From Gamarada debralockiae (Eukaryota; Ascomycota; Leotiomycetes; Helotiales; Hyphodiscaceae), in the NCBI GenBank assembly GCA_002803225.1, contig NXFV01001378.1, positions 1 to 64,000 on the forward strand: 64,000 nt of DNA, in the 5' to 3' direction. The position numbers and the translations under genes are program-made. Under the pieces are notes generated by a model that did no database searches, was not told the origin of the DNA, and saw nothing but the letters and a program-made list of their open reading frames with translations. Of the stretch, positions 11,340-21,541 are shown one piece after another (position 1 is the stretch's first letter; the number at the start of each line of letters is the position of its first letter).

Positions 11340-11720
11340 CGACTCCACATATATACGCTTCCGAGCGACAGGGAAATTTTCAGTAGCATCAAGATTACAA
11401 GGATAAAGTGTGACTGGACAAGAATGTGGCAGCCTATCTCCTTTTTTCAGCGATACTGAATCTAAGACCTCGACAACTTCCTCGTGATAGACCATTGACT
11501 CACCGGCAACACTGGATCTGCATATATAACTTGGTGATAGTGGGAGTGTTCACCAAGTACAGGGAAATTTTGACAACGAAGAGGCTTAGTAGATGTTAGT
11601 TCTTTGGAAAATCAGTCAACCTAGCGACACTAAACGCAAGATGGCTGGCAGCTTCCTGCGATAGAACATTCACCCGCCAGCGACACTGGTTTCTGATATA
11701 TAAGTTGGCGAGCGATAGTC
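11340..11720. repeat. Diverged tandem repeat, period about 174 bp
   Basis: Three units are recognisable by a CATATATA(C/A) core followed by a GA-rich arm at about 11346, 11520 and 11695. The last two also share a preceding block (tcctcgtgatag / tcctgcgatag, then ccggcaacactgg / cgccagcgacactgg). Identity is partial. A fourth, weaker unit may precede 11340. Function unknown. Confidence 0.5.
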
Positions 11721-13178
11721 GAAGTTTCCCCCGGCACTGAGGCTGTTGTGACAATTATGAGTAGGGGAGGTCGTGTAATTCCTTGTCTTGCTTCTGTTTG
11801 CTATTATTGGGCCTTTGGGATAGGATTTTAGATATCTGCACAAGCTGAGAGAGCTCGAACTCGGTTGGATTTCTGGTGCAAGGTTTTGAGAAAGAAAGGA
11901 TGTGGGGTATCGACAATGGGAAGGAACTCGATAGGGTAAATAGATTCGACAAGGATAAATCAACGAGGAAGGTGGGTTGGAGAAGAGCTTGCGCTGGACA
12001 AGAACCTCTTCGAATTAGAACTCGCCTCACTTCCGGAATGCCTCGACATATGCTGACCCCAGTCGATCTTCTCATTACGACGGGCGAACTGACTCAAAAT
12101 AGTGGTCGCTAAAGGTATCTCACCCGATGTAAAGCTGCATCATGTATGACTTATATAAGGTGTAGCTTCGACGAGGGAGTGTAAGTGAGATAATATATAC
12201 ATTATAGTAGAATATTCGATGACAGGGCTCTCATTTCTTGTTACGGATTCTCGTTCCTCTTCTGGTCATTCCAAGCGGAGTTGACAATGGCCTTGCAAGG
12301 AGCACCTATGGCTCCCTTCCATCCAGCCCAAGCTTCATATTCCAAATCGCACTTCGCTGTTGGGGGAGGGAGGGGAGAGTTGGAGACTCTACTGATAATT
12401 TAATAATTATATACTACACACTGAGACTTATATTTAAGTGTCCATAGATTTTGACATCATTTCTACGTGATGAGGAACACTGAAAACTGTGTGAAATATT
12501 TGAAAGCTTTTGGATCTCGTCCGAGTGGATAACGAAGAGCCATATTCAAGCTTAATGTCTTGTACATTCAATTAGACTGATGATCTTCTCGATCTGGGAT
12601 GACGATGACATACCGTCTGCAAAGCACTAGGGAGTCAAGTAGCCATCCCGAGGGTGGCGCGCCGATCGTCATTCGCTAACCGGCATCCTTACCTCATCGA
12701 ATCCATTCAAAGCCCGGCCCTGACATTCAAGTAAATTTTGACGGGATGTTACACAGGCACGTGGGAAGCCAACGACAAAACGATTGGGGATGTTGTCATG
12801 GAAGTAAGGCGTTCTTATAAATCGAGGCCACTTACTTCTACCTGATCTCATATCACAAACCCTCTGCCCATGTACCTGTATTTGAACTCTTCCAGTCGTT
12901 TGCAAGGTTGCCTGAACGTGTTAAGGTCCAAAGTCAGTAGGATGGAAAATCTGACGGATAAACAGATCTGGGCTTCGGGTTCGTCCAGATTAAGGTATAG
13001 ATTTACAAATTCTGGAGTTTGCCAAGACAACATCTGAGGAATAATGAGCATTAATCCCGCATTCTCAATTATTTAAGTAAACTGCGGTTGCAGCATGACA
13101 CGACCCAAGAGTCAGATCTCATCTCCTTTTCTGTGTATCTCTTTCCGTACATCTTCACTGTTGCCCCTTATCCTAAAG
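11721..13178. other. Gene-poor region upstream of the phosphoesterase
   Basis: No gene supported. The overlapping short frames at 11670-12112 on both strands have biased composition but no motif. Confidence 0.35.
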
Positions 13179-14613
13179 ATGCGGCTTAATCACCTAAGCC
13201 TGGCCGTAGCGAGTTTGATAGTGCTCACTGCACTGATAAGCAGCACGTCCGGCCAAATCGCTATTCCGGACAGTGAAGTCCCCAATGTTGGCGGCGGCGT
13301 CTACAATGTCAATGATCCGAGTCTAGCCAACTACACGTTCAAATACCTTCCACCGTTTGCCACTGACTATGGCGGATACTACACGTGGGCGTCCAATAAC
13401 AATACCGTGGCCATCAAGAATGTTACCGCCGTGGTAACTCCCCTTGGGCTTACGCAACTAGGCAGCGGCGACAAGACCAACACGAAGTATGCGTTCTTCA
13501 CTGTTGGTGAGGGCAAGCCAAAGCAGATAACCACTCAATTGGGGGCTAGAGACCAGCCAAAGGAGAAGAATTGTGGCCGCGACAAATTCAAGAAGATCTT
13601 GCATGTAATCTTTGAGAATGAGGTGTACGGATGGACGATGAATGATTCATATTGGAAGTTGCTGGCTACACGGGGGAAGACATTGACCAACAGTCACGGT
13701 GTGACACATCCTTCGTACAGCAACTACGTCAGTCTGGTAGCAGGTGACTACTTCGGAATCGAGAATCAAGATTGGTATAACATCAACGCTTCGACTATCT
13801 ACGACCTTCTCGACGCTAGAGGACTTGACTATGCTACTTATGCCGAATGGTACACACCCGCTGCTACTGCGCGTGGCCCCAACGACTGCAACAATGCACT
13901 GTACATGGGACCGCTGGACAATACGAACCCTCGATGGAATAATCCCGTCTACCGTCGCGTGGACATGCCACCACTCCTGTTCTCCACATACACAAGTAAT
14001 TATACTCGCTGCAGCAAAATCTACAATGCAACTGCGCAGTTCGATTCAGATGTGAGGTCGCACAACTTGCCAGCCTACTCTTTCTATGTGCCCGATATGT
14101 TGCACAACGGTCATGATCCCGAGTCTAATTACGATTACAACCACCAGCCTACAACAGCCGGTATCTGGTTCAACGCCTTCTTGGACATGGTTTGTGTTCT
14201 CCGCATTTTCCCTTCCTATCTTGAATGTTTCAGGGGCTGTAAGACACTGTGTTATGCCAACGACATGTCTCGCAGATCTTGAATCATGTTCCAAGACTTG
14301 GCACATTCAAACTGTTTAATGCTGACTCCGAGACTCTGAACAGTACCTCCCTGCGCTTAAGGAGCAAGGCACATTAGTTGTGGCGAGCTGGGACGAGGCG
14401 ACATGGCAGACCGACGACGACGCAAATCCAAATAACAACAATTCAATCGCCACTCTACTTTTCGGCTATGGTATTACACCTAACACCACCGATAACACTT
14501 ACATCACCCATTATGGTACACTTCGCGGCTCCATCACAAACTTCGGCCTTGGATCTCTTGGACGCAATGACACGAATGCCACTAATGGTGACCTGTCTTT
14601 GTTGGTCAGTTAG
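13179..14613 (+). CDS. Secreted phosphoesterase / acid phosphatase-like protein (PF04185 type)
   Basis: Two exons, 13179-14189 and 14344-14613, give 426 aa. The start at 13179 is preferred over the in-frame ATG at 13095 because it opens directly into a signal peptide (MRLNHLSLAVASLIVLTALI). The mature part carries the phosphoesterase blocks HVIFEN, VTHPSYSNYVSLVAGD and DLLDARGLDYATYAEW, then SFYVPDMLHNGHD and, after the intron, LVVASWDEATW; these hold the acidic and His metal ligands of the family. The intron (154 nt, long for this window) is needed to link FLDM to YLPALKEQ. Several N-x-S/T sites fit secretion. It likely hydrolyses phosphate esters outside the cell; the exact substrate cannot be read. 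The final exon is shorter than in some relatives. Confidence 0.85.
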
Positions 14614-15473
14614 AAATTGAGGACAGTGGAGCATTGAAGTTTTGGTGAAGGATTGCTGCGATTCAAGCTAAGATGAAGAGTCATAAGGCGGCAACTGATA
14701 CGCAGCAATTGACTTAATTACCTACTTTGCAGTGATTGTAGCCAGTGTTAAAGGCCTTGAGGCCCTAAATCGTTATTACCTTCAGCTTAAGGTTCGCGAT
14801 CTTTTCTTCGAGCCAATCACCTTCAAGCTTAACCTCTACCCAAGGCATTAAGCATTGTCAAAGCCCTAGGACCGCTTTAGTCTTCCTAATGAATTCCCCA
14901 TCGACTAGGCGCTTGCTTATACGAACGGCATGGCTGTCCCCGAGTTCATACAAGTACTGTCACGGCCCAATATGAGTTGAACAACTCTTGTAAAGGGAAA
15001 GCTAATTCGCGGAACAAAGCCGCCACGTTCCGGTTCAGAACAGACGTCTTTGACATTACAGATCAGCAGATCCTTATCCGTCTTGTCACGCTTCAGGCAT
15101 ACCATTCGCTGCTGCTTTGCCTTCCAAAGCTCGCATCTCTCTTAGTCATACAGCTTCACATCGGACTTAGTGTATAGTTTGCATGACCTAGACCTTGTTT
15201 GCTGTGGGAGTTCAAGATTCTTCTTCTCCATATCAGCAACTTGTCTCCGCAACTTCTCGTTTGTCCAAGCTTACGTAACACTGTGCTAGCCGCAGCTTCA
15301 ACTAGACCTATAGGTGGGGTGTTGATGTATACAGTAACTGAAGATAATTAAATTACAACTAATACGTCGCCGAGAATAAATTCTTGTGCGTGTCTTCATA
15401 AGCCTTCTAGACTACCCTCCTCTATCTAAGATCTTGGGTATTACGACGAATGGACAGTCACAGATCCGCAGAC
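14614..15473. other. Unannotated stretch, possible old coding remnant on the minus strand
   Basis: Between about 14900 and 15290 the minus strand encodes Lys/Arg/Glu-rich, coiled-coil-like segments interrupted by stops, reminiscent of the basic tail of fungal DDE transposases. This is too weak to name. Confidence 0.25.
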
Positions 15474-16460
15474 ATGACTAGTGAACTACATGCTCCAAAA
15501 GCCACCTATCGCCAGTTGGTGATCTTAGAGATTCTGTTTCAATTCTCGGCGCCATGGGCATAGGAGACAAAAATTACCAAGCCTGGGTTCTCGAAGAAGA
15601 GGAGACTCTTCCCTTGTTGAAAGCTGCCTATGACCGCGGCATCAACACTTGGGACACCTCCGGCTCGTACAGCAATGGCGTCTCAGAAATCATCATCGGC
15701 AAAGCTGTTGAGAAGTATAGTATTCCGGGCCAAAAGTTGGTCATTATGACCAAATGCTGCAAACCAGTGCGGGAGAGCAACGACGACGACAACACATTGG
15801 CACTCAAAGACCTTGGCCAGAATGTCGATTACGTCAATCAGTTTGGTCTTTCTAGGTAGTCAAAACTTGGTAAGCGTTGATGCATCTTTAAGGCATCTTC
15901 AGATGGATTATATCGATCTGCTGCAAATCCATCGCTACGATAATACGGTCTCCATCGAAGAGACGATGAAGGCGCTCCATGACTTGGTCGAGAGTGGGAA
16001 AGTGCGCTACATTGCCATGTTCGCTTACCAATCCGTCATGATGCAGTCTTGTGCTGAAAAGGACGGATGGACTAAGTTCATTTCGATGCAGAACAGTTAC
16101 AGCTTGCTGTATCGCGAGGAAGAGAGGGATATGAACAAGTATTACAACATTACTGGTGTTGAAATCATTTCGTGGAGGCCACTAAATACAGGTAGACTTG
16201 CTAGGCTGGTAGGAGATCAAGGTACTGTGAGGGCCAAGGGACAGAAAATTGAGGACAGGGGTGCGGCTATCATTGATCGCGTTGAGGAGATCGCGGAGAG
16301 GAGGGGTTGGAAGATGGGTCAAGTGGCTCTGGCTTGGATCCCCAGGGGGGTTGCGAGTCACATCACTGTGTTCAGTACTGTTGAACGAATGGATGAGGCT
16401 TTGGCTGCTATGCAGATGAAGCTGACGGAGCAGGAGGAGAATTATTTGGAGGAGTTGTAG
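15474..16460 (+). pseudogene. Aldo-keto reductase with two frameshifts
   Basis: NAD(P)H-dependent oxidoreductase of the AKR superfamily, fungal Kv-beta/AKR type. Homology begins at ATG 15474 (MTSELHAPKATYRQL), shifts frame by one base near 15519 to LRDSVSILGAMGIGD, and shifts again near 15856 within the stretch after NQFGLSR to reach VDASLRHLQMDYIDLLQIHR. The catalytic tetrad positions are all present: Asp in NTWDTSG, Tyr in SYSNG, Lys in MTKCC, His in QIHR. The C-terminal cofactor segment ends normally at 16460. Total length matches the usual 330 or so residues. There is no room for an intron at either break. Either a recently broken gene or two sequencing indels; both lie at short homopolymer or repeated-base contexts. 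Confidence 0.75.
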
Positions 16461-16645
16461 GAGCCGAAATGGATTAAAGGCCATTCCCTGTTCTAACGCA
16501 CGTGCGACTTTGGGCTATATTTTAGGAAAAGGAGGTAGTGGAAACATTTCAATTCAGGTCTTGTTCCGAAGCTGAAGCTGTCTGCGTAGTCGACACTTTT
16601 CGATAGCGACTTCGTCATTTGAAGAATCAAATGAAAACCCTTCAA

Positions 16646-18796
16646 TTAAATGATAGTAACTTCAGCCATCTTCTTGAACACTCGCTCAGACTCAACTAGG
16701 CTATCCATACACGTCACTAGACCAATGCGCTCGTACAACCCCTCTGTCATCGAAGGCCGGAGTACTACGCAATCCAAGACTCGTCCATGCTCTGGAGACG
16801 TCGTAGACTTGACAGCCAGACAGAGTACCTTCTGCGTCGATATATCATCACATTGACGACCTTGACGAATTCGATAATCGCCTCGAAAGCTGAGTTTTGC
16901 TCCTTCGTAATCCATACCAGGAACTGGCTTCCCATCTTCAGAGAGGAGCTGTAGTTGAGTCATCGGCTTCCCGAAGAATGAGTTGCTGATATGGCGGATC
17001 ATTCCATCTAGGGCCAACCCTTTCAGAACGAGATGAGCTTTGAGTATTTGGCCGTATATGTCGGCAGCTGCGGGCGTGTCAGCAACGTTTACCACCTCTG
17101 CGATGATCTCAGTTGGGCTCAGATCGGGCTCTTGAATAGGGTATATGGCAGATGCCCATGACCATGACGGCGCTACGTAAGTCTCATTGACGCGTGGTTC
17201 ACGAGCGTCGGGATCTTCGTAGGATTCTTCTCTCCAGAGCAATGACAGAGGCAATTCTTGACTCCACATCCCCGCCCAATATCGTCCAAGCTGAGGAAAC
17301 AAGCGTGCCAATCCCGAAATCGCAGGTAGCTTGTCCGAAGGAACAGTTAGGTCGCACCATGAATACTCGACGACTAATTTCCACCACATCTTCGAAGCGG
17401 TTGCCCTAGAGGTAGTAAACTCGGGATAATCGACTGCTGCAGCTTTCTCGAGGGAGGTGTCCAGGCTCTGCTTGAGGGTGCTGCCGGATGATTTCCGTAG
17501 CCCACATTCACAGTCGATTTTCGTTTTGCATTCCCAGATGACCTCGGCGGCAGTGAAGTGAACGATTCGGGTGGCCAGCATCCGTTCTTGAAAACACCAA
17601 GCTCTTCGTAATGTCGGGTTGAGCCATCGACTGTTTACAGTTCGGCTGTTGCTTTCGAGAACACTGTGTCGAAGAAACGAACCAGTGTGCCACTCATTCG
17701 GTTCCGACTGCTGGGAAGTATAATCCAACGGAGATCCTTTCTCGATAAAGATTTGCTGCTTGACGTGAGATCGCTCACTATCACCCAGATGGATGTCGAT
17801 GGGCAGAGAGTGACGCTCGCGAGGAGCAAATATTCCCTTGTCGCAGTTACCGGCGAGATCAGCTGCAATCACTAGGTATGCGTTCTCATAGATATTTCCC
17901 ATCTTGCTTGCTTCCGCTCTCCAGTCTTCGACGGAGTCTTGAATGATACAGACAGCGTCGATCCAGATATAGCGTATTCCGAGGCGATATGTCAATGTCA
18001 TCGCATCTTGGAAAGTTGCAGGAATGGTAGACCAGGGAATGGGTTGCTGGCGCTCCTGTAAGTTGGTCTCGGTAGTGATGAAAGATGACTTCCCTCCCCA
18101 GCAATAGGAGAGAGTGGTCCACCGAGATATATGTAATGTCGCCGTCGATACCAGCGTTGGTGTCATGTGCTCGGCTGTTCCGAGATCGATGACTCGCGAT
18201 GCGATGAGATTCCTTTCAGGTCCCTTCGTCAAGTATCGTGATTGCTTGGAACAAGGAAGATGGTCATTTTCGCATGCATTCAACCACTCTCGTATCTTTC
18301 CGATGCATTCGTCAGATCCTGAATGACTCGCGATGGGTGAATGAATCGACAATGTACTCCACGCTCCCTCTAAAACTGGTTAGTATCCGGGCGCAGAAAA
18401 AGATCCAGAGAACTCACCTAGTTCGTGCTGTGAAAAGATATGTATGACCATTGGAAAGCCCCATCTCGATTTCATTCTATCCATCGAAATCTCTTGCCCA
18501 GCTTCCGTGGATTGAACCTGGAAGCAGAGTGTACTTTGCCGCTTTTCAATATCAAGTATGCTAGAGCTGTGTCGCATCTTCAACCAGTCCTGTTCCAACA
18601 GAATGATGGCCTGACACAGAGTATAACAGACCTGGCAGGATATCGAATAAAACATGAGTTTAATCAGGGGAATTTTGAGATGCGTATCTTGGAAACTCAG
18701 CAGCTGACAAGTTTCACACTTCTGCTGGATCTTCCGTGGCACTACTACATCATTCTTCTCAGAGGTTGATTGATGCCGGTTTCGTCGCATCTTCAT
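16646..18796 (-). CDS. HET domain (heterokaryon incompatibility) protein
   Basis: Two exons, 18796-18418 and 18369-16646, joined by a 48 nt intron with gtgagt, actaac and ttttag; 700 aa. The N-terminus has the paired-cysteine segment common before HET domains (KCETCQLL, then ISCQVCYTLCQ). The HET domain at about residues 205-380 shows TTLSYCWGG, YRLGIRYIWIDAVCIIQDS and the EDWRAEASKMGNIYENAYLV block. The C-terminal half contains the usual RAWCFQERMLATRIVHF and APSWSWASA landmarks. HET proteins trigger cell death upon non-self recognition after hyphal fusion. It lies 156 nt downstream of the NACHT gene's in-frame stop, on the same strand. The frame is open upstream of this ATG to the NACHT gene, so a fusion is possible; see findings. 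Confidence 0.85.
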
Positions 18797-18952
18797 CAAA
18801 CTCTCGACAAAGCATCTATTCGTTTCCCCAGGGTAGATCTTTTCAGCATCTGCTTCTGTTGCATCTTGATTCGGGAAGAGTCTCTGTACGCTGGCACGAT
18901 AGAGTAATATCAGCAGACATTGAACACTCTGGCCAGTGGTCAAGTAGGGAGC

Positions 18953-21041
18953 TTACATGTCGTCCAGATCTGTCGGGAATCTGGTGGGATCAAGCTCTTT
19001 CTGAAGTTCTTCGAGAGCCTCCTGGTTCTTCAGGTGGTCTGAAACTAGGCGTGCGAAAAGAAACATCCCTACTGCCGTTAGCTTGAGTAATCAAACCTTC
19101 AAAACCACTTCATCATATGAAGTGATGTTTGGTTATATAACGGACCGTTTGCGTGCCGAGTGACTTTGTAAACAATATCTTGTTCAATTTCAGTTGGCAA
19201 ATCGAACTGCTGCTTGCGTTTGGCAGCCTTCCGTGAAACATAATTTCGAATGTCCTCTAAGTGGCCAAGCTCATGAAGGGATATAAAGGGGGATCTCGAA
19301 AGCGGTGAAAGCGTGTGTCGCAGGTCTGATTTATCTTGGCTGGTGATGAATACTTGGACAGGAGCAGAACCTGGTCCTGAAGTAATCTTTGATATCCATG
19401 ACAGGGTTTGCTTTCTCTCTTTCTTTTCGCACTCGTCCAACCCGTCTAAGACCATCCACAAGCATTCAGTTTGCCTCAATGAGGTATTTTGAATTGACAT
19501 CAGGGACGCCTCGAGCAGCATCATCAAGGTGTCCGGAGAGTCCAAAACACGCTCGATACTTGCAGACATTTCTCTGTAAACTGTCAACAGTCCCAGTAAG
19601 TATTCGCCCAAAACGGAAAAGAGAAGAGAGACCAGCGCCGGTTTAAGAGCTTTTGTAAACCCAAAAAGTCCCCCAAGGATTAAGTTGGGGCTTACAACTC
19701 AAGGCATAGGGATGGAATAGGAAACGGAATGTCCGAGAATTTCTCACCATACGGAACAATATCCGGAGATAACCTTATCAATTGAGCTAGTAAGCCCCTC
19801 AACATCGCTATCAGAGAATCTCGTAAAGGGTCGTCCTTCTTAAAATAGAAGAAGACAACCTTCCGGTTCATTGAATCTTTCAGCTCCGCGATGACCCGGG
19901 AAGCCAGGATAGTTTTGCCTTTGTTGCTATTAGTATTGCAGCTGCTTATTTGGACAGTCCGACTTACCAGTACCTGGATTTCCCTTCAGCCATAGAATCT
20001 TGGGCTCTTGAAATGCATCTATCCATTTTCTCATCTGTTCATGATCGAACAGCCATCTACCTGAGCTTGGGATACTCTTCCACCGGTTCACGCTCTTCCA
20101 TTGGTCTGTATCACTGCTTGCTGGCGAAATCTTTTCCATGATGGTGAAAGCTTGTCGCTTCCTCTCTTCCTCTTCAGCCCAATGGAATTGATGTTGCTGA
20201 AGGTCTCGTGACTTTTGGTTTCGTTCGATTTCGAGAAGACGGACCTCACTATCAAAGATGGTTTTCGAATACCGCAGATTCTGAAGAATGTGATCTACGT
20301 CTCTTGAAAAGTTAAGCCAGACTTTCAACCGGAGGAGTCCAGGCCAATCCCATAGTCCAGGCAAATCCCATAGCTTGAATTCTAGTTAAATAGTCAAACG
20401 ATGGGGCCTATTTTGTGAAGAGGGATCAGGTGGACGAACGTTTCTGTCTGGTGATCATCAATGCTTTCCAAATGACCGCGAGTATGTTTCCATAAATGGG
20501 GGCTAAGAGACGCCCAAGTTCGGGACTCTCCCTGAACAAGTCTCGATATCCATCCAGTTGAGGAAGTTCGCTACTGACTTGTGCTAATGCACCACAAATG
20601 CCTCGAGAGCGCCCTTCAAAAAGCTCGAAGTCTGATGAAAATCATTAGATATCAGCAATGACAATGCTCTTGCTTGAAAACCTACTTGCAAGAGTACTTT
20701 GATCGGGCCCTACGCGGAATTCCCATAGTCAGTAAGCCAATAGTGAACTCAATAAAGAATTGAGAAGACTGCACCCAAATCAAAGCTGAGTATTCTCCAT
20801 CGTTCGTAAGAACATCGAGGAATTTGGTGAACTTCTCCATCGGGCCTAAGAATACAGTGATTTTCGTCTGAATCCTGGTCAAAGTCGAACGACTCGCCTC
20901 TCTTTGAATCTTCGATAGGACTGTTGCTTCCGTTGAAAGAACGTCTTGAAATGTTGTTCGACTGAAATCATTTCTTTCGGTCGCTGAGAAGTTGCTGGCA
21001 AAGCGAGCAGACGCATCTTCGAAAAAGTGCTTATTAGACAT
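18953..21041 (-). CDS. NACHT-domain STAND NTPase (NLR-like), no C-terminal repeat domain seen
   Basis: Seven exons inferred: 21041-20775, 20709-20682, 20631-20440, 20381-19968, 19918-19748, 19580-19146 and 19068-18953. All phases agree and give 540 aa. The N-terminal 170 residues (LGPMEKFTKFLDVL, ALIWGPIKVLLQV, LLAPIYGNILAVIWKAL) resemble the helical DUF7708-type region found before fungal NACHT domains. The Walker A GNPGTGKT is assembled across the exon 4/5 junction at about residue 297. Walker B WMVLDGLDEC lies near residue 400, followed by VQVFITSQDKSDLR and VTRHANGMFLFARLVSDHL. The protein ends soon after DPTRFPTDLDD, where relatives go on to ankyrin or WD40 repeats. So it is either truncated or continues through a 66 nt intron into the HET frame. 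Confidence 0.8.
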
Positions 21042-21541
21042 GTTAGCGGAAAGTGCATACGGCGCGATTCTGTATGATTCGAGCGGTCATAAATGGGTAC
21101 AAATGCGTCCTCCGTCTAGTCCTCGCCGTCTTGAGCCTGCGTTGATGAGGCTGACAGAAATTCATTTCGTCGAGGCGACGAGGTCGACCGATTGCACTGC
21201 CCCGCTCCCCTCCCCCCTTTCCCCCCGCCCCAAACTCGATTGGAGAGCCTTATGCATAGTGGCTGAGACATCAAGAACGAATAGGCTATTCGTCTCCGGT
21301 AGTCATTGTGATAAAGGCTTGGTGATTTGTGCATGAAGGTTCAGGTCGAATGCGAGGTTCTGTTAGCGGCTAGGCACGTGTTTCAGAGGCTGGACAGGGA
21401 GTTTTTACAGGGACAACAGCCTGGATTAAGAGGTAGCTATAGGACTATTTTATGAGAGAAACGCCAGTCATATTATGTCCGCCTCGAAGAAAAAAAGGCA
21501 TCCTCAATCTATGTATCGTACCAACAAGAAGTCCAAAGACC
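21042..21541. other. Intergenic region between NACHT and phosphoketolase genes
   Basis: Probable promoter of the minus-strand NACHT gene and 3' flank of the phosphoketolase gene. A C-rich run lies near 21200-21230. No gene seen. Confidence 0.5.

Noticed and set aside
12113..12200. Short inverted repeat TATCTCAC ... GTGAGATA
   Set aside because: Only eight matching bases with poor arm extension and no target duplication. Could be chance.
13095..13178. Upstream in-frame ATG for the phosphoesterase
   Set aside because: The ATG at 13179 gives a standard signal peptide; the upstream start would bury it behind 28 residues.
18440..18769. 109-codon + strand frame opposite the HET gene
   Set aside because: Shadow of the minus-strand HET first exon, which has paired-cysteine and HET landmarks.
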